Positions 42,560 through 53,386 of a DNA stretch of 64,000 nt are shown here, piece by piece. Origin of the DNA: Ambrosia x helenae (taxonomy: Eukaryota; Streptophyta; Magnoliopsida; Asterales; Asteraceae); assembly GCA_030844895.1 (NCBI GenBank), contig CM061229.1, positions 122,773,682 to 122,837,681 of the forward strand, read 5' to 3'. A program made the translations under genes and the position numbers. Position 1 is the stretch's first letter, and every line of letters starts with the position of its first letter. Below the pieces are notes generated by a model. It had not been told where the DNA came from. It saw only the letters and a program-made list of their open reading frames with translations, and did no database searches.

Positions 42560-45298
42560 TGTGTCATCCGTCACCCTCGTCTTTCGTCAAATTGACAATA
42601 ATAGTCATTCAATTATTTCCATTATAGTCCCTATAAGACTCGTAGTTTTTAAATTTAATTTTAGAGCAAACTAAAATTTATCATTTATATTTATTGTGGA
42701 TCGGGTATAAGTTTTAATCAAATGCACAACGTATTCGTAAAGGATTCTATAAAAAAAATTAGTTTTATAAAGTTTTACAAAGTTTTAGAAACTTTTAAGT
42801 TAAGTTAAGTTAAGTTAACTAAGTTAACTTTTTATAAAGGAAAACTTAACCTTCTAACATAGAAACTAACTAAGTTAAATCTAGAGGGACTGATCTTGCC
42901 AAAGAACAAAAGTTAATTTGAAATATCCCCTCCCTCCTTCCTGATCCCGTTTTTCCGGCGACTCGGTTCCGGCGACCGGAATTTCTTTCCGGCGATAGTC
43001 TTTTTTCTATTTTTAATGCTTCTAAACGTTTTACTTCGATACCTATGCGTTTCTCCACAGTAATCGACTCATTTGCAGCCTTTAATGGTGTATTTAACGC
43101 GTTTTAATCACAAGTTAATCAAGTCTTTATGTGGGTAACCGTCGAAGTTATTAAAGCTTATCAAAACTCGACTTTTGAACGTAAATCTTATAAATACTCG
43201 ACATCATTCGGTTGCTGCACGTAAACACTTCTCAAACCCCCTTGTAAACACCTCCAAAATCATTCCAGAAGTTCATAATATTTTAGTTTTGGTTCGGATC
43301 TTGCAGCCCTTTTTGCGAATACATCATGTAGTGTAAGTTCGATTATTTTATGCCATTTTGATTCTTGTAGTGTCTTCTTTAAAAGCCCCATGAACTCGAT
43401 GTCCAATCTTGAGTTATTTGGGTAATTGAATTTGAAGGGTAGAGTTAGGGTTCTTAGGTTAAATTGGGGAAGAAGATGAAGTATTGGTTATATGTTAAAA
43501 CTATTTTACTTTGATATTATTAAACAAAAATTCCATGTGGTGTAGTGGTTGAATGTTTGGGTGTGAGTAGATTAGAACCTGGGTTCGAATCCTTTAAATC
43601 CACTGGTTCTATTCGTTTTTTTGTGCTTCTTTCTGATTTTTTTTATTAAGTATATATACATATATAAATACATTATTCTTTAAATATTCATAATAAATTC
43701 ATTTTTGATCCAAAAATTATGAAAATTTAGGTGTAGCATCTTGACACTATAAAGAAAATTATCACACTTTTACTTTCTGAAAATTATTTAATTTTCGTTA
43801 TTTTATTAATTTAAATTGTTTTAATTATAATTAATTGATTAAAAATTCGTTTTTAATGATTTTGATCTCAAAATTTTAGGATAATTATTTCTAAGCATTC
43901 TAATCTGAAATAAAAATTATTGGTTCAGAAAACATTTATTTTTATTCATTTTCTTATTTTTAGTCATTTAAACATGATTTAATCTCATTAAATCAGTTTT
44001 AAATATAAATAAGTTTATAAAAATTATGGGAAAATTATTTTCATTAATTTACATCAGAAAGTATCTATTTTCTATAAAAATAACATTTTTGGGTCATGTC
44101 TTGTATTATTAGTATTATTTATGTTTAATTAGATATAATTAAACATTTATTTATTTACACTATTTAAACATCTATTTTATAAATATTTTTCTTATAAAAT
44201 AGAAATATTTCTATGTTTGAAAATCATAATTACCATATTTTTGGGTCATGGTGTAACTCATAAATATTTATTTAAACAATTTTGATTATTGTATTTATTT
44301 ACAATAACTTAGTGAAAGTAATTAATTAAATTACTTTGTCTTAATTATTCAAATATATTTTTTTATTCAATTGGTAATAATTAAATTACCTAAACCATAT
44401 TTACAAACTTTGGTATATTATATTTAATATACAACTCTTATATTAATTCGATTTATCATAAAAACTCTAATTCCCCAAATCGACTTAGCAAACCCTAATG
44501 CCTTAGACCCTAGATACCATAGACTTTTAGACTTTTCCCTTATTAGTATTCTTACACATTATAGGTTGAATTCCTCGGAATTCCCATTATTTAGCTCACG
44601 ACCGCTTGAGTTGGATTTTGATCGCTTTCACAAACTGTGAGTATATCATTCCCCTTTTTTTTTTTCATGTTTTACTCTTTTGGGGCTATTCATGTACACT
44701 ATGACTAAATGTTATTCTTTTACTAAATGCAATTCTCATGTGTGTTTGCTTTATGTTAATTTGTGTGTCTATGACTTGTCAAAATCATTAACCTTTGAGG
44801 GTCTGGCATTTCAATGAATAGTACTATGGTATATACCCCTTGTGACTCTGTTGAGAGACCTTGGTCATTGTCTTATGATTCATATTACTAAAAATGGTTT
44901 GATTCTTGATTCTTGATACTTGTTTCTTAGGGTTGATTTTGAACGGATATTACTTATTACATAATTGCAAACAGTATACAACACGTGAATTGCGAAACTC
45001 TTTTTCTACTATATGTATTCAAACAGGGTATGCTCACCAATACATTTTGTATTGACATATACTATTTTCGTACATGTTTCAGGATATTTATGAGATGATT
45101 TTTAAGCTCTTGGAATTTTACGTAGATTTTGGATTCATTGTATTTCAGTTTAGTTAACATTTAGAATCGTTGTATTTCATTTCAATGTAATAAACTATTT
45201 AATCAATGTATCAATATTTACACTTTTAGTCCATGAGCTATTGAACAATCGTCACTACGTGACACCTCGATGTTTCCGCCATCGGTTGGGGTGTTACA
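42560..45298 (+). mobile_element. Solo LTR, 2739 bp, with GCGCC target duplication
   Basis: The sequence starts TGTGTCATCCGTC and ends TTGGGGTGTTACA. GCGCC is at 42555-42559 and 45299-45303. It is inserted in the terminal region of the Harbinger-like element. Same family as 24328-26765 but in the opposite orientation; the two are alignable mainly over the last ~700 bp. Confidence 0.85.
43538..43592 (+). other. tRNA-like segment with A and B boxes in the LTR
   Basis: The A box TGGTGTAGTGGTT (43538-43550) and the B box GGTTCGAATCC (43582-43592) span exactly 55 nt, the spacing found in tRNAs. The T stem does not pair fully, so it is not a functional tRNA. It is a SINE-like or Pol III promoter-like relic inside a retroelement LTR. 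Confidence 0.55.
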
Positions 45299-45374
45299 GC
45301 GCCCCCACGTAACAATGTGGGGGCACTATTTCTTTGTTTCACACCCTATTTGCGCTCCACTACAGGGGGTCTAA

Positions 45375-46059
45375 ATACAACTTTCTAGCAAACAAGACTT
45401 CAATAAGCGTGATAACACATTGGCACGTAGGTCATAAGGCCAAAAGGTGTGGAGTCATGGAGCAGCTAATCAAGTTGAGGTGACATGGTGATGATTTAGG
45501 GAACACTGTCTTCTACCTTCGTGGCTTGTCAATACCGTGAAGATCTCCACGACGACCATGATATGATGGATCAATAGTTGAGTGGAAGGGGTTGAATAGT
45601 AGAGGGGATAGCGAACAACATCCCTGCATAGTGGAAGGGAGAGATGATGAAAGAGGAAATTGACGTGACGCTAAGATGGAAGATGATGTAGTGTTCACTA
45701 GCGATCACACGCTATAACCTTGATCAGGGATGAGCATTTGGTATCAAATACAAGTAACGTACCAATATATTCGGTACGGTATTCGATACCTTTTTAGAAA
45801 TTTGGTAACAATTTTTAAGTATCGGTACTGGTTCGGGACCAAAACCATATAGAGAGGACATTTGTAACGAATATCCATTTTAAAAAAAAAATCAGTATCG
45901 GTTTAGTATGATACCTATCTCATCGCTAGCCATAATCATTAAAAAAACCTAGAAAAAAACTTAGTACAATATGTTCATTAAAGGACTTGTAACCTAAAGG
46001 TACCAAAGTGTGCAAAAAACATGTTTGTCGTCCGTAGTTGAGGACTTAGGTATATATAT
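45375..46059. other. Intergenic region with a possible small MITE
   Basis: Between about 45727 and 45928, GATGAGCATTTGGTATC and an inverted GATGAGATAGGTATC face each other, resembling a decayed hAT-type MITE. No target duplication was recognised and no gene was seen. Confidence 0.3.
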
Positions 46060-46479
46060 CATGGTTGTTAAAAGTCATCGCCTCTTGCGCCTAGACCCAT
46101 ATTTTAGGTGAGGCGATGCATTTGCGCTTTGAGTCGAGGAAATTGCGCTTTAATTCTCCAGGTGATGGTTTAGCCCCAGATTTTAACTAGATTTCCAAAT
46201 TTCGTAGAGTTTCCAGCCAAATTCGTTAGATTATGGCTAGATTCCAACCAGATTTCTCCTTTTATCTAAGGAAAACTACTTCTATACACTAATACATCAA
46301 TATTTTAAAACTTTTGATACTAACTAGATGAAAAATAGTATTATCTTAATATAGTATTACTTTATTTTCTTTGTTCGTTTTTTTTTTTATCTCAGTCCCT
46401 TGCGTTATTTGCGCCTCGCGCCTAGGCTTCAGGTGAGGCCTATGCGCCTTGAGCGCGCCTAGCGCCTTTGATAACTATG
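46060..46479. mobile_element. hAT-type MITE, copy 1 (420 bp)
   Basis: The termini CATGGTTGTTAAAAG and inverted CATAGTTATCAAAGG, with GCGCCTAG-rich subterminal repeats, are shared with the copy at 49127. An 8-bp ATATATAT flanks it at 46052-46059 and 46480-46487, though the AT simple sequence makes this duplication weaker evidence. It is non-coding. Confidence 0.75.
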
Positions 46480-46613
46480 ATATATATAGTCTCATAGTTA
46501 GTGCATGTTTTAAGAAGTTAATAACGAGAAAATAACGTTTGGGTAATGTTTTGAAACGAAGATAAAAAGTTTCAAAGTTGTGACCTTTTAAAAAAGGAGT
46601 TGGTTAAGATTAA

Positions 46614-47012
46614 GAGGGTGTTTGGGATTGAGTTTGGAAGTGCAAAAGTGCTTTTGGTCAGAAGTGCTTATTGGCTTATGACTTTTTAAAAAGGAGTTTT
46701 AAAAAAAGTTTTTGGATTAGCTTTTGGAATGAGAAACGTCAAAAAGTCAATAGATTGGCTTTTTTATAAGTGTTTCGCTTAACTTATTGTAAATATTAGT
46801 TGTATGGGTGGTAGATTTGTAATTTTTTTTCAAAAGTCAAAAGACAATAACCATGATTTCTAACTTTTCAAAAACAACTTTTCCACCCTTAAAAGCCAAA
46901 AGTCAAAACAGAAAGTGCTTTTGAGTTACACAAACAGCTTATTGACTTATTGGCTTCTTGAAAAAACCAATAAGTCAATAAGTTGTTTTGAAACTCAATC
47001 CCAAACACCCTC
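46614..47012. mobile_element. Tourist/Harbinger MITE, 399 bp, perfect inverted ends
   Basis: Perfect 22-bp terminal inverted repeats begin GAGGGTGTTTGGGATTG. TAA flanks it at 46611-46613 and 47013-47015. The body is rich in AAAAGTCAA/TTGACTTTT words and could fold on itself. It is non-coding. Confidence 0.9.
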
Positions 47013-47049
47013 TAAAATATGTGCGGGTTAAAAACCGGGTTTGAACCGG

Positions 47050-49619
47050 GCCTGAGCCTGTGAAAAAGCCAGCCCAACCGAGAAACCAAGATTCATCTTC
47101 AGCGAACTCACTCGCCCAGTCGCCCTATTTTCATCTTCAGCATCGATTACGTAAGTTTCTCTTTACATATTTATGCCAATACACTACGAAATTAGGTTTA
47201 ACGTATCGTTTAACAATATTACTGACTGGTAGATACAATTATTAATTTTTTTTTAATCTGAGAACACAATTATGTTGCGTATGAAGCTTATTTTGATGAC
47301 ACATCAAGTTAATTCACCTTGTTGCATATTTAATTAATTGGATACTACATACTAGTGTGATTGTTTTATAGCTACATTTCGCCTTTCTTATGAAATTATG
47401 CAAATATTCGTCGTGTTTCTGTCCTATTCCTCGTAGTTTACGGAGCAAGTAAAGGAATATTCATAATTTGAGGAATGGATTTAGGATGAAGTTTAGATAT
47501 AGCTTTTGATTTTTGTAGATAAGTTTGATTTGCATTGCATTGAAGTCAGATCGTTGTGTATAAGTCGGAACAATGGAGAAACGTGATCAAACTTAAAATG
47601 GAATGTACTCTTTTGTTTTTAAATGAATTTGTTAGAAAGTAGTAGCTTCTATTGTTGAGTTTAATGTGGTAATTTTGTTGGATATTTATTTATTCTCTAG
47701 TAGTGACCCGACCTGAGTAAAACCAGTTCGTCTCGTTTTTAAAAACTGCCCGTTTGAAGCCTTCCAACCCAACTCACTATCCCACTCGGCCACTCATTTT
47801 GCAGCCTCGAGATTTAGAGTTTTGAGGCTCTGTTAGTACAAATTTTTGAATTGATATCTTCAGTTTCGGTTCTATGGGATTGCATTGAAGCTCCAAGGCT
47901 GAAGATACAGTTAGTTCCCAGTCATGAGTGTAAACATGTGTCTGTAGCTTGTACACTGTAGTAGTGTACATATACACACATGATAAAACACTCTCTTCCA
48001 CCATTTCTAAATATATTTTGTGTAGATAATTTCATTGAAAGTGCTTTTCGGTTCCTGTATCTCAGGAAGGAGACTTATGGTCCAATAGTTAATTATTTGA
48101 CAGCAATTCATTTCAGTCAGGTGTTTATTCTCTTCTGTTGAAAGCTTTCAAATAAGGTTTTTTATATAAAGATAAACTATTAGACTTGGTGCATTTGAGA
48201 CTCTTGATTGCATTGCTTATAGAGCTTAGCGCCCTGTCCTCGAACCTCGACTATGTATAAGTCCAAAATTGTAATTATTTATAAGCTCAATAGTTTTATT
48301 GGGAAATTAATGAAACCTCAAAGTTGCTATCTTAGAAGCCAAATTGTTGTTTGTTTGCTTCTGAATCGGCTAATGTCTGTTCAACTCTGTTTCAGACAGA
48401 AGTTGGACCTGGTTGACAGGAAAATTAAACGCCTGGTACAAATTGCTTTGAATGGCTTAGTTTAATAGTAGATTTCTGTTTATGATTGATCAGATCAATA
48501 GTTGATTTTAGTTACGTTATTTTCTCACATTTTGTTTGGTTTCTGTTGAGATTAATCAGATTAATAGTTGATTTTTTTATATATATATTTTGGTTGTCGA
48601 TTTGTGAATCAATTCCTCTTAAAGATGTGTATTTTATCCCTTCCTCTCATTTTTTTTCTGTCTATAACCAGCCATAAAATGAAATTTAGTTTCTTGGCAA
48701 AAAAAAAAAAAAAAAAAATGATCAATTTCAGTCTTTCTTTTCATGTAATTGGCACATGCTATATTTTGCTGACTACATGTTTGGTAATATGGCTGAAGGG
48801 AATCTTCATTTCTGTATGAAGTCAAATGATATCTTCTTCAACAATCTTGTGAACAGTTGGAATGTTGGATATTTTTTTCGTGATGGTCTTTTATAGTATG
48901 TTGCATGCAGTTTGTCCCCAGAGATATACTTCTATATCGTTATCCATAGTAGTTTGAAAACAAATTTGTCTGATTATCATTTGCTTTAATTGCTAGTTAT
49001 GATTTGTTTATGTGAATCCTTTTTGAGTTTTGTGAATCCTTTTTGAGTTTTGTGAAAACTTTTTGAGTTAACTCCATTCTTGATATCAAAGATTGTTAGT
49101 CTGTAGTTGTACTAGTTAGTTTTATGCATAGTTGTTAAAAGCCATCGCCTCTTGCGCCTAGGCCCATTTTTTAGTCGAGGCGATGCATTTACGCTTTAAG
49201 TCGAGGAAATTGCGCTTTAATTCTCCAGGTGATGGTTAAGGCGCAAATTTCAGCTAGATTCCCAAATTCCGGAGAGTTTTCAACCAAATTCATTAAATTA
49301 TGGCTAGATTTCAGTCATAATTCTACTTTTATCCAAGGAACACTATTCCTATACACTAATAAATCAATATTTTAAAACTTTTCATACTAACTAGATGAAA
49401 AATAGTATTATTTTAATATATTTTTACTTTATTTTCTTGTTCGCTTTTTTATCTCGCAGGCCCTCGCTTTTTTTGGGCCTTGCGCCTAGGGCCCTAGGCC
49501 TCAGGCGAGGCCTATGCGCCTTGAGTGCGCCTAGCGCCTTTGATAACTATGGTTTTATGTTCTATTTTTTTTTGGGAAATGGGAAAGTTTAATAGTCCTT
49601 ATGCTTTTATTAATGCCAG
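47050..49619 (+). other. 5' UTR region of the mS23-like gene, with long intron(s)
   Basis: A leader exon ending CGATTAC|GTAAGTTT at about 47150 is followed by AT-rich sequence and, at 49618-49619, an acceptor CCAG directly before the start exon. A further acceptor-like TTTTGCAG lies near 47804 and another, TGTTTCAG, near 48393, so an extra leader exon is possible. The 425-bp hAT MITE at 49127 sits within the intron. A poly(A) run of 19 lies at about 48700-48718. Confidence 0.45.
49127..49551. mobile_element. hAT-type MITE, copy 2 (425 bp)
   Basis: The ends CATAGTTGTTAAAAG and inverted CATAGTTATCAAAGG have an exact 8-bp target duplication GTTTTATG at 49119-49126 and 49552-49559. It is highly similar to 46060-46479. 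It lies in the leader intron of the mS23-like gene. Confidence 0.9.
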
Positions 49620-49659
49620 AAACTGAAGCACCTTGAAGCTGTGCTGCAGAAGTAAAGCC

Positions 49660-50718
49660 ATGTCGTTTACAAAAGGTGACTTGCTTACAAAAACAAGAAA
49701 GCTAGTACATGGTTTGGCCAAGGCCAAACCTGTCTGGCTTAAAGCTATGGAAAAGTATGTACTCTGTTTTTTTCAAAACCTGTATTTAAGTTGTGTTATA
49801 AGTCTTCAGCTTGTCATTACTGTGAATACCTCATTATCAATAGATATTTTACTTCATTATAATCTTTATATTTTTACTAACTTATATAACTTCAATGTGA
49901 AATGAATTTTGTAGATCCCCGCCTGCAGTATTTCCTCGGGCTGAAAGGAAAGTTGAGCGGATCTGCCTCCCGGAGGATGTTTATATCAATAAGTTCTATA
50001 AGAAGCATCCTGAATCATTGCATGAGGATCCTGTCAAGTACTTCTTTCCACTTATTTTCTATGATTCTCCAGATCTTGGGCAATAAACTAATTTGATGAC
50101 AAGTGCTGACATATTTTTCATCTGGTAGAATTTGTGATTTTGACCCGACGCCGTCACGTATATTTGGTTGGCGGGTGCTAGAGCTGAAGGAGCAAGGTGT
50201 GGGTGAAGAGGAAGCTATAGGTGTAGCAGATGTAAGTATATATAAACTTTATCCTTCTTAAGTCAAGTGTTTAATGGATGGGTTGGGTAACCAATAACTT
50301 TTTTACGTGAGTTGAAACGGGTTGGGTCTTGTTTAGTTGACTTGAAACACTTTTTCTTCCAAGAATTATTTTTTTTTAACATGAATAGGTTTTTTTTGGT
50401 CTTATATCAATGCAAGAACTACATTGTTATCTTCTGAACAAAATGATTTTGGAGTTTAAAGATCCCACATCTATGTTGACAGGCGGAGTATCGGCAATTT
50501 AAGAAAAGCAAAAAGAAGGCATACAAACGTCTGAAAGAAATTGCGCGAATAAGAGGAACAAAGCCCCCTCAAAACCCATATCCAAGTGCTATAAAGCAGA
50601 TACAAGCCGAAGAGAAGAAGTATGTTCATGACGTTTCTTCAATCCAAGAATTCTGGAAATTGTTGACAAGCTCAAGGAGCAGCAGGCTGCTGAATTGCAG
50701 GATAGAGGCAGAGCCTAG
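49660..50718 (+). CDS. Mitoribosomal small-subunit protein mS23-like, with a 1-bp frameshift
   Basis: Four exons: 49660-49754, 49915-50037, 50129-50231 and 50483-50718, all GT/AG and in phase. The start MSFTKGDLLTKTRKLV and the blocks KPVWLKAMEK, LPEDVYINKFYKKHPES, PSRIFGWRVLELKEQG and KPPQNPYPSAIKQIQAEE match the plant protein I know as mS23 of the mitochondrial ribosome; the name is from memory of the family, moderately sure. After KKYVHD the conserved ending (FFNPRILEIV, then KLKEQQAAELQDRGRA and TAG at 50716-50718) is in another frame. One C appears lost in GACGT near 50631. Read as given, the protein would gain a different tail ending near 50815. Either a recent lesion or a sequencing error would explain this. 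An ordinary housekeeping gene otherwise. Confidence 0.7.
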
Positions 50719-51039
50719 GCATGTAATCTCTCATATTCTTATGTTACTCCATATTTTGATGCTTCAGAAAACCAACTCTAGTTTTTTATGCGTTAACGCT
50801 GTCAAGTGTTTCTGAGTTATTGCTAACTACAATAAACACCGACTTGATCTCTGGCATCTTTGCATGTTATGCAGAACCTTTTAAATTACTTTCTTAAGTG
50901 TTGCATTGTTGATACTTTTGGTGACTCTCTTTCTTTAAAATGATGGGTTCTGCCATATATGAATTTGGCCAAAAGAATTTTATACCTTTTTGAATAGTAA
51001 ACACAATTTTTTCTTTTCCTGATTATGGATTTGGTATGC
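50719..51039 (+). other. Downstream region of the mS23-like gene
   Basis: AT-rich 3' UTR and spacer. No separate gene is visible, and no clear polyadenylation signal can be chosen. Confidence 0.4.
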
Positions 51040-51246
51040 GGTATAGCCTTGGCCCTTGGGATAGTTTTGATGTTGGTTCTCCTGTGGTGAAGAGGTCCTT
51101 GAGTGATGAGATGTGGTACATGTGGTATGATGGGTGATCTGAAGGGAATTTGGATCCAGGTTCAATCGGGTTGGCGATTTCAGGTAATGGGATTCACTGG
51201 GAAAGATGCAAAGGGGATTGTTCAATTTAATAGTGATGTGGGCTTA

Positions 51247-51420
51247 GGGGCTGTTTGGTTGATTAAGTGCTTAATGGTTCAGCTATGCACCAAGTCTGAA
51301 TGATTCAGCTCTTAACCATTCCATTCAGAGCCATTTTTATGTTGAAACAAATAGCCCGAATGTTGAACCATTCAGAGCTTAATGGTTCAGAGCCTCATTA
51401 AGAGGCTACCAAACAGGCCC
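51247..51420. mobile_element. Tourist MITE, 174 bp
   Basis: The ends GGGGCTGTTTGGT and inverted GGGCCTGTTTGGT are flanked by TTA at 51244-51246 and 51421-51423. This is a typical PIF/Tourist terminus and duplication. It is inserted in the glycosidase-like pseudogene. Confidence 0.9.
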
Positions 51421-51489
51421 TTAGTCTTGAAATCGAGTAATGATTGGTCGGCATTCGATACAAATGGTGTGACGCCATATAGGTTGGTT

Positions 51490-52290
51490 GGTGTAGGTGG
51501 AGAGCTGCCACTGGCATACTGTGCGATAGAAGGTTCCCAACTAAGTTAAAAGGAAAATTTTATAGGGTTGCTGTTAGACCTGCTATGTTATATGAAACAG
51601 ATTGTTGGGCCATCAAGAAGGCACATGCTCACAAGATGGAGGTAGCCGAGATGAGGATGCTAAGATGGATGTGTGGTCAAACGAGGTTAGACCGAATTAG
51701 AAATGAGGTTTTTAGGGAGAGGTTAGGAGTGGCTAGTATCACTGATAAGATTAAAGAAGGGAGATTGAGATGGTTTGGACATGTGAGGAGGCAGACGTCG
51801 GCTCCAGTTAGAGCTGTGGAAACCGTCGATGTGGAGGGGAAGAAGAGTAGGGGTAGACCCAAATTAACTTGGGACGAACAAATTAGGCATGATTTACTAG
51901 ATTTGCACCTCTCCGAGGACATGGTCCATGATAGGAGTTCGTGGAGACGTAAGATTAAGGCTAATGACCTTTAGGGTGTGTCATACAATAGTATCCTCAG
52001 ATAGGTCTTACATGCCTAGATAACCATATACTTTAGGGGGTCTATGCATTTGATTCTCTTCTATCTGTATGTCCGTTTTTTCGTATGCTTATGTTACGCT
52101 ATGTTACTCTATCACTACTTGTGTTATTTGGCAATTTTCTATAGGTTTTATTTTAGCTATGTTTGTATGTTTTTTTGTTTGTTCCCGAGTTGAGGGTCTC
52201 TCTGGAAGCAGCATCTCTATTCGCAGTGATAGAGGTAAGGTATGTCTACATCTCACCCTCCTCAGACCCTATCAATAGCTTGCTATTTGT
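51490..52290 (+). mobile_element. RTE-type LINE fragment, 5' truncated
   Basis: The frame 51585-51974, with its upstream extension, carries the typical C-terminal end of plant RTE-like reverse transcriptases: LYETDCWAIKK, AEMRMLRWMCG, RLRWFGHVRR, and SRGRPKLTWDEQIR. A ~300-bp non-coding tail follows. Catalytic RT motifs are absent because the 5' part is missing. It interrupts the glycosidase-like pseudogene. The exact ends were not determined. Confidence 0.75.
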
Positions 52291-52935
52291 GGGATTTACT
52301 GGGTACATTTGATTTGATTGTAGTTCCAAGACTTGAGCAACTCAATTTGTTTGCCGGTTGTATTATACGGGTTTCAGTAAAGAAAACATTGAATCTTCAG
52401 ATTATTTGCTTGAATTTTGTTTAGAAAATCTTGAGCATGGTGGTAAAAATGGTGAAATTTGGGAAAATTTTCAAGTCATTGGATGGTTTAGCACTGAGTC
52501 AAGATGGTAGGCATTGGGCAAGAACATAGGGAGATCATCATAGTGGATCTTTATTTGATTTGGGATCTGTAGGCTATTTTTGTAGCAATTTGATTTAGAA
52601 AAAAGCCAGTTTGCCATGAGGATGGTTCGATCACGCGATGGTTTGAGGTGGATGAAGCTTGGAAAGATCATGGGGAAAGGTAAATTGGTTGATGAGTATT
52701 GAGTGATGAATCCTCGTGTTGCAAGGAACAAGTTGGAGGCTATTTCATGGTTTATGAAGGGGAAGGGGTGGGTATGCATAGGGTTGCAAACGAACTGAAC
52801 TTTCAGTTAACAGTTCATGAACCGTTCGGCGGGAAGTTCGTTCGTGGTGTATTTTTGGTTGTAGAAGATTGGTTTGTAGTAAGGATGTAAGTTACTAGAA
52901 GGTATAGTGGTGTATTTTTCTACAAGAAGCTTTTA

Positions 52936-53002
52936 AACTATCCGGAGTGGTGGGGCGGGAAAGAGGGGGATGAAAATTGTGGGGAGTGGAAGGGGGAAGG
53001 AA

Positions 53003-53066
<64 letters not shown>

Positions 53067-53240
53067 GTGTGTGTAAAGTTAAAAAAAAAAATCAGCCAAT
53101 CAACTTGTGCCACATCACCATCACCACAAGCCCCACGCCAAGCAGCCTCTTCCCGCCCCCTCCTTCCTGCCCCTCTCCACGCCACCCGGCGGTGGTGTTC
53201 CCCCCTTCCCGCCCCTTTACCGCCCCCACTCCGGACAATC
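52936..53240. mobile_element. Harbinger-type MITE, 305 bp, with internal (ATT)21
   Basis: The ends AACTATCCGGAGTGG and inverted GATTGTCCGGAGTGG share a CCGGAGTGG core with GGGCGGGAA-type subterminal repeats. TTA lies at 52933-52935 and 53241-53243. Confidence 0.75.
53004..53066. repeat. (ATT)21 microsatellite
   Basis: 63 nt of uninterrupted ATT units inside the MITE. The open frames that read through it (poly-Ile, poly-Tyr) are artefacts of the repeat. Confidence 0.95.
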
Positions 53241-53276
53241 TTAGAATTGTATTGATTTCTATGTTGGTTATTCTAT

Positions 53277-53376
53277 TTCTTTTTTAACGGTTTAAATTTC
53301 TAAATCCAAATTTATCGGAGTTCGAACCCTTGACCCTCAAAGGGCTTGCCAATTCAACTCAACCCTCTTTATGTTT
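53277..53376 (-). mobile_element. Short tRNA-derived SINE-like insertion
   Basis: On the minus strand a tRNA-like head with GAGTTGAATTGGCAAG (A-box-like) and GGGTTCGAACTCC (B box) is followed by an AT-rich tail ending in an A run. GTTATTCTAT flanks it at 53267-53276 and 53377-53386, as a target duplication. Only about 100 bp, so it is a short or truncated SINE. Confidence 0.5.
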
Positions 53377-53386
53377 GTTATTCTAT

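Larger units (their letters stand above)
27556..45371 (-). mobile_element. PIF/Harbinger-like element, ~1.2 kb of its own, swollen by three insertions
   Basis: The left end GACCATGTGTAATAG (27556) and right end GACCCCCTGTAGTGG (reverse complement, ending 45371) resemble the termini of the element at 5928-7886. TAA flanks it at 27553-27555 and 45372-45374. Its AT-rich 3' part (27890-28120) is a clear reverse-complement homologue of 7620-7760. Subtracting the MITE, the Athila element, the 2.7-kb solo LTR and their duplications leaves about 1.23 kb. No transposase is present. Confidence 0.7.
51040..52800 (+). pseudogene. Glycosidase-like beta-propeller gene fragment, split by two insertions
   Basis: Pieces of one coding sequence can be read on the plus strand: 51046-51245 (SLGPWDSFDVGSP, DEMWYMWYDG, PGSIGLAISGNGIHWERCKG), 51424-51478 (VLKSSNDWSAFDTNGV) and 52590-52790 (RSRDGLRWMKLGKI, NPRVARNKLEG, FMVYEGEG). 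The repeated MWY...GSIGLA...GIHW pattern resembles the plant GH43/GH32-like five-bladed propeller proteins. There are stops and frameshifts (e.g. TGA after WYDG), and a Tourist MITE and an RTE fragment sit inside. No introns are evident, so it may be a retrocopy. The family call is tentative. Confidence 0.45.

Noticed and set aside
52970..53287. Open frames of about 90-105 codons with long poly-Ile or poly-Tyr runs
   Set aside because: They are produced by the (ATT)21 microsatellite in a MITE and have no protein-like sequence outside it.
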